A stretch of DNA of 64,000 bases, from contig JAFMSR010000016.1 of NCBI GenBank assembly GCA_022818135.1, positions 43,583,642-43,647,641 of the forward strand, written 5' to 3'. A program made the position numbers and the translations under genes. The notes beneath the pieces were generated by a model that saw only the letters and a program-made list of their open reading frames with translations, was not told where the DNA came from and did not search any database. Numbering within the stretch: the first letter of the stretch is position 1; every line of letters starts with the position of its first letter. Source of the stretch: Saxidomus purpurata (taxonomy: Eukaryota; Mollusca; Bivalvia; Venerida; Veneridae). Positions 45,916 through 58,110 of this stretch are shown piece after piece.

Positions 45916-48020
45916 AATTATATGACTCATACAAACTTCATACAGTACCACCAGCGTTGCACTTCCGTGAGATCTCGATTAACGATTCATGGTTTACTCA
46001 CCACAAACAGTTCTCGATTCCAATTCCATTTAATCAACCTAGCCAATCAAAATGACTCTAAACATGATTCGGGACACGAGCAGCCAATCAAAATGATTGA
46101 TGGACCGGTTTATATGTGGGTCTTATGCGGGTCTAATACAAAGTACTTAAATTTGCTAGATTATGTACTTTTAGAAAATGGAACGTGTTTAGACCAATGA
46201 ATTACGATGCAAAAGTGATTTTATTTACTCATAAATAGCAATGATACTTTTCCGTGTTGTTTTGTGTCAAAGCAACTATGTATTTTATGCGTAACCGGGT
46301 TTTTGTACACACCTTGCATTCCAAATTGAATGTGCGTGAAATTTCCGACTAAATTTAACAATTAAAACCTGCTTTATACACATATTATGACAGCATCGTT
46401 TAATTGGCAAATTTCACACATCGTTTAAAATGGCTCATGATCTCTTTAGGTTCGCAAACAGGCCTTCAGAATTCCGCACAATAAACACATAACTGAAGCT
46501 GCAAAAGATGGTAGAAGAAATTAAAATCTGATCGTTCGATGTGAAATATTTTATATTGTAAACATATATATTGCGTAAATGTTGTTACATCAATTATCAA
46601 AGTGGCAATAGAGGTTTTGTTGATTTTCATTTTAATTTAGAGGAGATTTGTATGTTTGTCTAACGGATCAGTCATTCTTCTATTCATCAGCTGATCAGTG
46701 TTCATAAAACTTTTTAAAACATGCCAGAATTGGTATTATCCGATCGTTTGTTCCGCGGTTAAAATAAAAACACCGCTTCATGGTCGCACTTTTTGTTATT
46801 ATGGCTTCTTTACCAGTTACATTGGCTCAAACTGACCAATCATCGGTGTGGCGGGCTGCAGTCATGATATAGTATTGAGATCTGTTACTGACCATGTTAA
46901 TATGGAGGAAGCAAGTAGTTTCTGAGTGTCGACTTTACCTGTGTACAAATGGTTCTACCAAGAAACTATAGTTATATAAAATGCCCGTAACAGCTGAAGT
47001 TTCTACAGACCGACTGTTGAAACACCTGTAAACGAAACACAAAAACCTTAAACACAGACGTGAGTTAATTCCTTGTGACAAAAGTTCAATAAACATTTCA
47101 GTTGTGGGACAGTTGTTTACACATTTGTGCGCCAACTGTTAATGTAATTTGGCTTCGAAAACATGTTTTTGAATCTCTTTTATCATACTAAATGCATGTG
47201 ATAACTATAATGACAACGTTAACTTATTCTTTTACTGGCTTTCGGCTTCTAATGTACAAGTGCAGGAAAAAGGCTTTCAAGAGGAATTCACTTTCGACTT
47301 TTTTCACAAGGCTTGCGGGATATGCATTAACTTTATAATGGTACTTGTAAACAAATATGCGAAAACCAATGATAGTATTTGCTTTATTTTGATTGATGGT
47401 CACATAAAACACAGCGTTTCCATTTTTATGCATATGTGCATATTTCACGCTATATTCTAGTTTTCACGTAAATAAAGGGAATTTTTAGCAAGATCGGAGA
47501 TATTCTTAACGCCAATGCATCGACTTCACCCATATGCATTTACAATTCATGACGCTGAACTATTCCTGCTACTGCTGTCTTTCTTCGTGAGACCTAAACA
47601 AATAGTTATGTTTCTAGTGGCCAGACAGACTGTCATTGAAAAAATTAAACAGTCCCAAAATATCTTCTTACCATTTTCCAGATCAAACAAACTCGTCGGG
47701 AATATCTGTCAATAGCGCTCATTTTTTTTCTCACATTTTTTTGACTCGCTTGGTCTTAAATTTTTGAGAAACACAATTTGAATTTTTTATCTTGCGCGAG
47801 CAAGTCATGTCGGGCCTCATTTGAGAGACTGATTACAAATCTCATAACCAAAGGACGAATAACTTTTAACGAATAACAATTGTTTTCAATCCAATACTAT
47901 CTTTAATATTTTTTGTGTTACGACTTTAAGTCAGATTTATTTACGCTAGCAGCTCTAAAGGAATGTATTTTTTTCTTAATTCATACTTTGTTATTTGTTA
48001 AGAAAATTGTTGCCAGTTTG
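45916..48020. other. Anonymous 2.1-kb stretch
   Basis: Minus frame 46935-47135 and plus frames 47260-47460 and 47515-47715 are open but carry no recognisable domain or splice context. Confidence 0.3.
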
Positions 48021-48717
48021 TTTCTTTTCCCAGCAAATTATCGCTAAATTTCTCTGAACGCCTTTAAAAACAATATTGATCGGCCATTAATTAAACGAAA
48101 GTTACTTTTTGACAGCAACATTTTCAGTATGTCTGACTTCAAAATATTTTCAATTGATCCCTTTCCTGTGCCGACTTTTCAAAACACAAGCAGAAAACGC
48201 AAAGTTCGTGGATGTTATTTTTAAACAAATAACGGCGAAGCGTAAAAGGTAGACACAGATCTATACCACAGTCACGCTTTTAACGTGTTTACACTTGTTT
48301 CAACTATTCCCGTCATCTGCAGTGTTGGGGACGCACGGCTGATAATATCCCTGGCATGGCATAGTTATTTCTTTTCCCAGCAAATTATCGCCAAATTTCT
48401 CTGAACGCCTTTAAAAACAATATTGATCGGCCATTAATTAAACGAAAGTTACTTTTTTACAGCAACATTTTCAGTATGTCTGACTTCAAAATATTTTCAG
48501 TTGATCCCTTTCCTGTGCTTACTTTTCAAAACACAAGCAGAAAACGCAAAGTTCGTGGATGTTATTTTTAAACAAACAACGGCGAAGCGTAAAATGTAGG
48601 CACAGATCTATACCAAAGTCACACTTTTCATGTGTTTACACTTGTTTCAACTATTCCCGTCATCTGCAGTGTTGGGGACGCACGGCTGATAATAGTCCCT
48701 GGCATGGCATAGTTATT
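48021..48717. repeat. Recent tandem duplication, 347-bp period, two units
   Basis: CTTTTCCCAGCAAATTATCG occurs at 48024 and 48371. The two units differ at only about ten positions by eye, including ATAATATCC against ATAATAGTCC near their ends. Confidence 0.85.
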
Positions 48718-49499
48718 TGAAGTGTAAAATGGCAATGACAATAATGCAATGCAAACATCGTAAAATCAACGACAATAAATTTAACAAATACAATAATAGA
48801 GTTTGTCTTTTACTATTTCAATGAATACTTTGAAACCTGTCATTGTCACATTATACTGATATATTGATCAAAGCATGATTATGTCGGCGTTAGTAGTATA
48901 TACCACTTCCATGACACTTTTGAAAACCCAGGATGTCGTATTACTACTTTCAAATACTTACTAAATTTTTACAAAACTGTTGTATTTATATACTGCTCTT
49001 AATGCAGAGTTTGAAGACAGAGATTTTGTTTGAAATCCTTATCAAAACACCTCTGCCAAAATATTGCCATAAAACAATATTTTGCCAGCAAAAGGAATTT
49101 ATGGCATGTTTGTTTTTTGGTAACTTTCAACAATTTTTCCCGCGGATTTCCAATACTGTATTTATTTCACAATTATATTTTACTACGTCTTAAATTGAAG
49201 GATTAACAGTAATTCAGGTAACATTTTGCAATGAAAATCACGATTATTGGAAAACTACGGACTAGCGACACCGGTGTCGTTTGTTCTCCAAAGTTAAACA
49301 TGCAAGTTTTTACGACACGCGTCCAGGAATTATTTTATATTCTAATTTTAACTACTTACTAAACTACTTCCAGAACACTTTTGAGAAAATCTAAAACCTT
49401 TTTACACAAATAAATCACTTTTCCATAACTGACATCTAACATAATACTGTTAATATAATGGGAATATTTATCAATACTTAAAGTTTACGAACTGATAGT
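48718..49499. other. Anonymous spacer
   Basis: Nothing recognised. Confidence 0.3.
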
Positions 49500-50890
49500 T
49501 CTGTTTCTCAAGCTAATTTAAGAATAGTTTTGGCTGATTACGCTTCCAAACAACAATTTAAGTCTCTTAACAACAGGACATGACTTCCCATCTTCATAAA
49601 ACAAAGAAATAGACAACACAATTGACAAACCATTAGACATATGTGGCAATGGAATCATTAACCTTGGCAACTCAGAAAAACTCAATGTCGCAGTCCCGGG
49701 AAGATTTGTTTTTAGAAAAATCAAAGTTAAATAAAGGACTATTAAGATTGAAAACGAAAACAATAAATATTAAACAACTGGCAGAAGACTTAAAGAACAA
49801 TGAAAAAGTAAAAATTTAGATACAAAATAAAATTGAAAAAGAAACAAAGGCCTAATCGGAAAGAGTTGGAAAAGGAAACCAATCTTACAGATGATCAAAT
49901 TAAATAGGTATTCAAAACACATGTAGACATAATTCACAACCACATAAAATAATTGCAAGATAAATTTGCTTTATACAAATCAGAACTTGAAAAAACAGCT
50001 TTGGAAAGAGGCAACATACCCATAACTAAAGCAAACGAACTGATAGAAGGGTTCAACCAGAATATTACAAGCGATTCAAAATGTAATGACCATGGTTAAT
50101 AGTCGCTACATCGAATTATCAGACACTTTAACCGCTGTAAAAGACAATGAAATTACTAACTTAGATTTTAAAATTACCGGAGTAGAGGATAGTGTATATT
50201 CACAATAGGAAAAACGAAGGAAAACAAAGATGCAATTGACAACATTTAAAAAGAACTGAAAACACAGGAAGAGCTCGACATTGCTTTAGTTAAATGAACC
50301 GATCTTATTAAAAGAACATCAACGATCTAAACAGAGCAACACAATTTGTTTACAAAAACCGATAATTCATATTGGACAGACAATTTTAGACGAAGTTAGT
50401 TATATAAATTCTTAACAAACAACTGTCTAGATTAGATGATAAAATACATGATTTTGTTTGAAATTTACAAAAACAGACCTCGAGAAGTAAGAGTTATATG
50501 TGCATCCTCTTATACCACATACAACGTAAAATTCCTAAAATTAACTCATAACTTTAAACTAGGAAGCTTATAACAAAAATCAGTTTAAGTGATATTTAAA
50601 GATTGTGTCTGCATTGGAAAGAGGATATACCTGATACTAAAGCAAAAAATGAATTTATTGAAAAGGATGGATATATCTTTAAAACAGAATTTAAGATTCA
50701 ATTAAGATTTGATACGTTGTAATTTATCCAAATATATTTACAGGTAACACACTGTTTACCATTGAAGAAGGACGTTTTGCTAAATTTACATATTCTTGGA
50801 AATACTATAGTATAAATGGGAATGTTTAATAACATAAATGAAAAAAAAAACAAGATATACAAACATATTACAGCAAGAGCTGTCATTTGT
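49500..50890 (+). pseudogene. Possible L1-like ORF1 relic
   Basis: Broken plus frames rich in Lys/Glu/Asn (for example SRYIELSDTLTAVKDNEITN) look like a coiled-coil ORF1. At about 50480 it reads RPREVRVICASSYTTYNVKF, reminiscent of the RNA-binding part of L1 ORF1. Stops are frequent. It precedes, by 3 kb and in the same direction, the L1-like ORF2 tail at 53730-54670, so the two may be one element separated by insertions. Confidence 0.35.
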
Positions 50891-51104
50891 TTAGAGGCAA
50901 ATAACCCCGAAGTGGTGTCTCATAGTACGTGGCTTTGACCTTTATCTAAATGTGCTAAAATCTTTTGCTAATTTATTTAATAATCCTTCAATGTTTAATA
51001 GAGTTACAGTTTGACAGGAAGAATGCGTCTAGCTTCATCAAACTTTATTATACTTCTTCATTAGAAGCAAATATCTACCTCTTAATTGTCTAGGTGTTTT
51101 ACAG

Positions 51105-51310
51105 CACAACCCAGGCGAAACCCCGCGCGTATGCGTCCACGCGGATAGAAAATAAGAGTCTGAAAGCATGGAGCCTCGGCGGGAAATTGAACGCGTGACG
51201 CGGCATGCTAGAATCGTACGCGCCATTCAATTGCCGCAACTGAAAGACAAAATAACAATCAAGCGCGACAACGAGTCCCGCCGCGCGTGATGCCGCGTTT
51301 CTTGGCGTGT
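51105..51310. other. CpG-rich patch
   Basis: An abrupt GC- and CpG-rich segment (CCCCGCGCGTATGCG, GAACGCGTGACGCGGC, CCCGCCGCGCGTGATGCC) in an otherwise very AT-rich and CpG-poor neighbourhood. No frame or RNA gene recognised; could be a small CpG island or a young insertion. Confidence 0.5.
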
Positions 51311-52819
51311 AATTTTCAATACAGGTAAGAGCGATGAAATAAACTACAATGTACAGTTGTACACATGTATAAAACTGGTTTGCAATAACTATTTATTCGA
51401 TATTATTACAATAGATTATCAGTCTTATTTAGTAATTATACCAGTGAGTTTGAGTATATGTATGAACGTTTTTTAGAAATGTGAGATGAAAAAGTAATAC
51501 CTCATCCTATACGACTATTTGGCATAAATTATTACTTTAATTTTGTTATTTTAAATATTGAGTTTCTAACTGTTTGAAATCGTTTAACTTTGTGAAATGC
51601 GTATCTTTACATATTTTTACATTTAAATTAATACCCTCGGATTATCGTATCTAGTAACATGAGTATAACCATTATCAAAGATGTGTTATATTCCTCGTCT
51701 GTAATGTTTCCATGGTGACGATTATTTATAATTTTATTTAATTATCTGAACGTAAAGATGGACATATACCTCATCGAATGACAGTGTACTACCAAGAAGA
51801 CAGAACGTATCCAGAAAATGTTGAAAATGATATTAAAGCATCATGATCACTCTAAATGTTGCTGATTAAAAACGGATGCTTAAAAGAAGACAGATCTGAG
51901 AATATTTTACTGTAAAACATGGCTCACATACATGAACTGCATGACGTTCTTTTGTCAGAAAATGTTTATTACAGTATCATTGAAGAAATACTACTCTTTA
52001 GTTACAGCTGTATATTCGAATTTAGAATTCATTTTAGGAATTTGCCGATATGCATTCAAATCAATTATGTACTTTATTGGTTTCTGTGTCTGACTTTCTC
52101 AGCATACTGTCAAACTGACATCTCGAATGATAGCACAAAAGTTGGAGTGAATTTCAACAGCAATTATCTGTGGCCTATTACACATTACCGCCTACCTTGA
52201 AAAGGCCCACAGTGTTTACGATTGTTTTCATAACTTGTGCTTATAAGAATCGAAATAATCAAAGACGAGAACTTTATCAAAATTGAAGCATTTATCATTG
52301 TTACATGTATGACAGACTCAAGAGCTAAAAATGTGTTGTCAAGTTTTCAGTCTCAACTCTATTCACATTAAGTTAATATAGATAAGTTTAGAGCTGCACT
52401 GTGTAGATCAAGAGGTTCGTAACATAGATAAGAAATGAAAGCATAAACCTATATCAACACCACGATGATGTATGAAAATGTCTCCATTGTAATGTTTTAG
52501 AAGATAAACTCTACAATGATACGAGAAAATTATATGTAGAACATGTTACTGATCATGGCCAAATATTCTGAATTATGCAACTGATAAAGTTACTATCAAC
52601 AAGAATTTAGCTATGTGTGTACATAAAGCTGTTGAAATTAGAAATCAATATTTGTACCATTATAATTGATGTATGCCACATTCACGCTAAATATTTGTAG
52701 CACATGTTGACACTTAGGTATTTGTATGTGTGCTCATTGACCTATGGTTCCCTGTAAATGACGATAAACTATCGAAAACAATTATCGTGTATAAAAGGGT
52801 TATTACTTTAACAAACGAT
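51311..52819. other. Anonymous spacer
   Basis: A 93-codon frame at 51919-52200 is hydrophobic but unrecognised. Nothing else. Confidence 0.3.
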
Positions 52820-53415
52820 TGAGTGAATGTGTTTCAGAGTATAATTATACATACTGCTAATTTTCAAACTAGGTATAATCTTCCATTAAAGCCGTTACAC
52901 AAATGTTGTTCGACCTCACAACGAGGAGAAATTATTACCAATTTAGATACAAATAAGTTGAACAAAGGTCGCTCTACCTTTTCTCTTACAAACTGGTCCT
53001 ATCGGCAAATTTAGTATCAAGGAACTTCTGAGAACACAATTTATGATGGTTTCAATTTCATTCTTAACATAATGGGGTTTGTTTGATGGTGCTTTAATGA
53101 AAGAATGAGTGAATGTTTTAAGAGTATATACATACTGCTAATTCTTAAACTTGGTATGACCTTTCATTAAAGCCGTTTCACAAATGTTGTTCGACCTCAC
53201 TTACAACGAAGTGAATCTTTAACAAATTCAGATACAGGTAAAAACAAAAAATAATATCAAACAGGGAATGCCACGTACCAAAAACGCAGTCGAACAGTCG
53301 TAAGTCGAACAGTCGAAGTCGAACAGTCGCAGTCGAACAGTCGTAAGTCGAACAATTAACGAAGGTCGCTTTACTGGTCCTGTTGGCAAATTTACTGTTT
53401 ACAAAGAGAATCTTT
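52820..53415. repeat. Diverged tandem duplication, one unit carrying a Naiad scrap
   Basis: Unit 1 about 52820-53030 and unit 2 about 53098-53415 share GAGTGAATGT, ATACATACTGCTAAT, CATTAAAGCCGTT and CACAAATGTTGTTCGACCTC. Unit 2 is interrupted at 53233-53361 by the Naiad-derived insert, and after it resumes with AAGGTCGCTTTACTGGTCCT. Confidence 0.7.
53236..53361 (-). mobile_element. Naiad 3' scrap with internal AGTCGAACAGTCG minisatellite
   Basis: Starts with the Naiad 3' terminus (AACAAAAAATAATATCAAAC) up to AAAAACGCAG, then AGTCGAAC/AGTCG repeats (53288-53350), then CGAACAATTAACG, which is also Naiad 3' UTR (compare 5685-5697). The middle of the UTR, including the (GT)n, is replaced by the minisatellite. 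Confidence 0.7.
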
Positions 53416-53729
53416 AGTTTTGGGTTGTCTCTACCAGTCCGAGCAAAATACAAAAACCCTTGAAAAATTATCACTTAACTAATTTTCTTGTTTAATGGTT
53501 ATGACTTTTGTAGCATACACTTGGTTGATGTTAATTGTTAACTCCCGAATCAAAAGATAATATAATTTGTACATACAGCATTGTCAGAAATGCCGAGCCG
53601 AAGAGCGGTAACACATTTGAATATGAGTGTTTTATTGTTTCAGGTAACTTTAAAACTTTTCAAATGCTAAACATGATGCATATTTAAACAATATTTTGTA
53701 GATATGATTATGTACATCTTGTTAGTGCA
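53416..53729. other. Anonymous spacer
   Basis: Nothing recognised. Confidence 0.3.
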
Positions 53730-54670
53730 ATATCATTTTGTCAAGTTCATTAAAATCAAACAAATTATTTGGAACAGTTAGATAAACAGATCATATGGAA
53801 AATCAAATATAAAAAAGACAAAAATACGTTTTATTATAAGAAACGGCATGAAAAAGGAAAAACAAATACAGAACACTTTTTTGAGTATAGAAAAATACTT
53901 TTTACTGCTTTGATGAGTCTAAGCGTATATATGAACTAGAACACAGTGACTTTCTAATGCACTACCAACTCATTAATTGTATTCCAAGAAGATTAAAAAT
54001 AATGTTGAAAACAGAAGGCATAATATATAATATTAAACCAAAGTTATTGGATGCACTAAAACAATCGAAAACGCCAAACAAATTATTGTACACAAAACAG
54101 TTTAACGTCAACCCCAACTCAAAGTCACTAAAATCGGAAATAAAATGGGAAAACAACTCTAAATACAATCATTAACTGAAAAAGGGTATCCTCTAAGACA
54201 TTTAAAGCAACAATTGACACAAAAATGAGAAATTTCCAGTATAAATATATTATGCGAATTTTACCCACAAACACGACCTTATCAAAAATGAACATAGCTA
54301 GCACAAATATGTGCGACTTCTGTAATATGCATCCTGAAAGTCAAGAACATTTATTTTGGACATGTACTTATGCTCAAGTTTTATGGAAAAGAGTTTTTAA
54401 AAAGAAGTACCTTTGATATTCTTTTTAATTTAGAAAACATAAGCTTTGGAATATTCCAAATAACATGAAAAGGAAAGTTGCAAATTTTCTTATAATTTTG
54501 ATGAAGTCTTTTATTTTTCAAATGAAATACAGAAAAAAGTTACCACATTTTGACATTTACAGTTATTATCTGAAAAACAGAATCGGGATAGAAAAAGAAA
54601 TAGCTGAAATGAATGGCAAAATTCAATATCATAATTTAAAACGGGGAACTCTAAATATTTTCTAAGTTTT
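53730..54670 (+). pseudogene. 3' end of an L1/Tx1-like LINE ORF2
   Basis: Plus frames with shifts read IPRRLKIMLKTEGIIYNIKP, then LRNFQYKYIMRILPTNTTLS followed by MCDFCNMHPESQEHLFWTCT and YAQVLWKRVF. This is the reverse-transcriptase zinc-binding tail (C-x2-C...H-x4-C) of L1-group elements. KRKVANFLIILMKSFIFQMK and a Lys-rich end to 54665 complete ORF2. The upstream polymerase domain is missing or decayed. Confidence 0.75.
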
Positions 54671-55005
54671 TACACAACAAAACTTCGTACCCTTTTTTAT
54701 ACCATGACTATTATATGCGTTTGTATGAGGCTGAATTACAGAAAGAACAAACCTGCACTGGAGACGACACACAAATCATATTTCCCCCTTTTCTTTATCT
54801 ATTTAAAATTTATGTTTAATGCATTTTGAATCAAATTACAATACTGTTTTGATGTGTTAAGCATGAATCAGCAAGGGAGTTTAACATCCGATATTGTTTT
54901 TGCATGAAAATAAGTGTATGTATATCTCATAAATTATATATGTTGAAATAAATGATAAAAAATAAAAGTTTATTAAAATCAAAGAATTGCAGCGTTTCTG
55001 TAGCC
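54671..55005. other. 3' flank of the sulfotransferase gene
   Basis: Contains a minus-strand AATAAA at 54969-54974, about 35 bp after the sulfotransferase stop, and possible LINE 3' UTR on the other side. Confidence 0.5.
54969..54974 (-). terminator. Polyadenylation signal of the sulfotransferase
   Basis: AATAAA on the minus strand about 32-37 bp downstream of the stop codon. Confidence 0.55.
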
Positions 55006-56106
55006 TTAAAATAGATGTGTTTGTCCTAAACGTATCATGTTAATAAATTCAGTATCATTTGTATCCATTTTCCTGCAGTCATTTGGCGTGACCGTAAACT
55101 CCTTTTCCCATATTGAATTAGGTATAACAAATATTGAGTTATTGTCAGAATTAGAACAAAAAGAATTGACCTTTTGCAGAATGTCTTTAAAATGTTTTAG
55201 TTCAGTCTTAAACATCGGACCAGCGCTTTTTATCTTTTTGTCAAGTTCGGTGGAAAAGTAATAGTAAATCTGATAATCCAAGAAAGAAGTATTTTTCAAT
55301 TTTTCCATCAACATATAATCAACAGTCACTGCTTCATGCTCGTGAACATTCATCCTCTTATATAAAATATCTAAGAAAGACCAGTTGAGAAGCCTTCTAA
55401 GTAAAAGAAGAGATTCGTCAAATTTTTCTAAGATCAAAACTAAAAGGATTTCTGAGTTCACTTTATCTAGGTACTGTTTTATTTGTACAGTATCGAAGAC
55501 TGTGAAAGGTTCCGTGAATCCAAAATACTTCGCCATAAGATTACGAGTGGGTGAAAAGTATCCTTTGTCGTACTTTTCTGAATTTTCAAGCAAATTTTTA
55601 ATATAATCATTCCTTGGGACTTTTTCTAGGTATTTAGAATGCACGATATCTCTCATGTAGTATGCAGCACTAATAAACCTTTCATATGGATCTCGAATTA
55701 ATCCAATTGTTATAGAGTCCTTTGAGGGAAATTGTTTGAAGAAATTAGAATTGTAAACAGTATGGATAGCAAATATATCATAATGTTCTGCCTTGCTTAA
55801 CAAATAATTTTGCTCTCGCTTATCAACCACATAACTAGAGTTAGGAACATAAATGCTTAAGTTGTTTTTAATTCCAAACCTAAACAATATATTTTGTAAA
55901 GTAGATGATCCAGTTTTAGGTACTTTCAGATATGCTAGATGCAAAGTCATATTACAATGCTCCGAGCTGCATGTCTCCTGTGGCTTATCATATGACTTCC
56001 ATATATGTTTGGTTTTGTTATAGCCATTGGTACTCAAAGTGTATGCTCCGAAGAGAAAAACTAAGAATATAAAAGCTGACCTTCTACGTCTTTTTGTTCG
56101 GAGCAT
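55006..56106 (-). CDS. Galactose-3-O-sulfotransferase-like protein (Gal3ST family), single exon
   Basis: Intact 366-residue frame starting at ATG 56106-56104; the open frame extends 11 codons further but without an ATG. It is a Golgi type II membrane protein by layout: basic LRTKRRRRS, then a hydrophobic anchor at residues 11-24 (AFIFLVFLFGAYTL), then a lumenal domain. The PAPS 5'-phosphosulfate loop is LKVPKTGSSTLQNIL (60-74, Lys64), and the 3'-phosphate block is IGLIRDPYERFISAAYYM (134-151). Possible N-glycosylation sites are NKT 30, NMT 52, NLS 82 and NSS 89. Length and motif spacing fit the galactosylceramide/galactose 3-O-sulfotransferases, which transfer sulfate from PAPS to C3 of terminal galactose on glycolipids or glycoproteins. 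The acceptor cannot be told from sequence. No coding intron, no break. Confidence 0.88.
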   Translation of the reverse strand: MLRTKRRRRSAFIFLVFLFGAYTLSTNGYNKTKHIWKSYDKPQETCSSEHCNMTLHLAYLKVPKTGSSTLQNILFRFGIKNNLSIYVPNSSYVVDKREQNYLLSKAEHYDIFAIHTVYNSNFFKQFPSKDSITIGLIRDPYERFISAAYYMRDIVHSKYLEKVPRNDYIKNLLENSEKYDKGYFSPTRNLMAKYFGFTEPFTVFDTVQIKQYLDKVNSEILLVLILEKFDESLLLLRRLLNWSFLDILYKRMNVHEHEAVTVDYMLMEKLKNTSFLDYQIYYYFSTELDKKIKSAGPMFKTELKHFKDILQKVNSFCSNSDNNSIFVIPNSIWEKEFTVTPNDCRKMDTNDTEFINMIRLGQTHLF

Positions 56107-57782
56107 AAGTATACATTCAGTTTTATCAGCAAGGTACAAAAATAACGTTTTTACTATTTCTGTTACAACTTCAAGTCTGTTTTAAGTTTCCCAAAACCAT
56201 ATGTCCATGGATCTGTCCCTATCGCTCTTGAACTAAGAATGTGCCGCTGCCACAGTATATACACAATGCTGACGCAAACATTTCAGCAATACTTACTGCT
56301 ATTGTGTTATAAGATGTTCAATACTTCACTCAAGTACTGCATATGTTATTGATTAATTGCTGTTCATGATACGAATAGAACTTCAGATGAATCAGGGGAC
56401 TAGAGAAGAGAATTACTTCATTTTATTTAATCTATTCTTTTTAAACAGGGTGTTTACAAAAAAATTGTTTGTAAGCAATCTAAGCAAAAACTTTTTTTCC
56501 GTTTTTTATATTACATTTATCTAAAATATATCATTGTTACGCCCACATTGTTTAACTTCAACAGTCTCCCTGCAGTTCAAACAAACTTGTCAGGTTTGTC
56601 ATAACCTTTAGAAAGTTTTGATTTGAATAATCAATTGAACATAAAAACCTATCCATAAAAGATGTTGAGTCTTTATAATTTAGTAAAGCTTCCATGTATC
56701 AAAAATGTGTTGTTTCATATCAAAAGAAAAGAAGTAAGCAAAGATTTAAAATGGGACAAATAAGTTTTGCAAATGCCAACATGAATGTGTTCACTTTTTT
56801 ATCTTTTTATGTTGACATTAGTATAAGTTCAGCTGAGTAAAGATGTGGCAAGAACAGCACAATGCTTCATGGTTGTTTACAGTGATTTTCCGCATTCCAC
56901 AGAGAGCAGTTAATCATTTATTCAATTAGGCAAACTAATCTAGATTATGTGATGAAAAGTAGAATTCTATTTTGTTCCAATTCCTGTGAGAGTGTAAACT
57001 TAGCAATTTTTAATTTAACGAAACTGCTGTAAACAGATCAAACACTTAAGACAGGAGACAAAACAAAATACCGGTTAGGAAAAGAAAAACAGTAAACTCC
57101 GCAGACAATACCTGGAATAACTTGCTTGGACACATTTACAACTGATCAATGTAGACTAGTAAACTTTATTTCATTATAAATTATCCGGTAATTTCAAGAT
57201 ATATTACGGTACTTTTAAAGCTTTAAGTTCATCATCGATAATGAAATAAAACAACATTGCTGATTGGGTAAACACTTATTTGCCTTTAAACAAAGGATTT
57301 CATTGGATTATGCAACCTTTAAACTTGTTTTTTCCATCGCTAGCCAATCATTGATAGTTTGTCCACCTGAGTAATATAAATACACGTTTTTACTGATAAA
57401 TGGGTAGTTGGGTTACTGGTCACTAAGGTTAGTGCCATTACAAGACTAAGTCTCGTAATTAATACTGGATCTAGTCTTACATAGATTCTAATATATTGGA
57501 ATATTTACAATTCAATAGAAATAAAATATCATTGAATATATAACACAAAATAAATGTACTATCAGCAGAGATTGTTGTTGATTATTTAGTGTATGGGTAT
57601 ATTAAAACCCTGGTGTCCTAGAATACGCTAAACGAGAATATCTGACCATTTTATGTCCGTCTGTATGTTGCATAAACAAAACGACCATTGGACGATTGTG
57701 ATCAATTTGTGTCCGTAGCAAAGTGCGGTGCTTCTTGAACTTATTACACTATTACATTGGTGCCGTGGCCAATTAGTAGCAT
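56107..57782. other. 5' flank of the sulfotransferase and anonymous sequence
   Basis: No clear TATA box or initiator chosen. 57.1-57.6 kb has AT-rich text only. Confidence 0.35.
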
Positions 57783-58110
57783 ATAGTCTAGTCCCTAGAG
57801 GTATTTGTGTGAACTTTTTGTCCAGAGAGTTTCTTGGTATATTTGTGTAGAAGGATGATTAAAGTTCAATTTTAGCGAGGGTGGACACTTGACCTCATGT
57901 CAGTTTTCATGGAAACCAAGATGGCGTCCAAGATAGCCGCCATTTCATAAGCTTATATCTCGTGTAGATATAACGATCATAACTATAAAATGCTAACCAA
58001 TATTGATTTTGATGTAAGTGGTAATTTATGTCCAGATACAAAGCTTTTAAATGAGCTTCTTTTAAATGCCATTAATTTTCAAGGTCAAGATTAAAATGAT
58101 TTTTTTATTT
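57783..58110 (+). repeat. Interspersed repeat ('TAGTCCCTAGAGG...CAAGATGGCGTCCAAGAT'), copy 1
   Basis: Shares TCCCTAGAGG, GGTGGACAC-TTGAC-TCATG, CATGGAAACCAAGATGGCGT and CCAAGAT-GC-GCC with the inverted copy at 63480-63790. Confidence 0.65.

Noticed and set aside
46935..47135. Minus-strand frame with CVNNCPTTEMFIELL as an exon
   Set aside because: No acceptor or donor in suitable positions and no family recognised.
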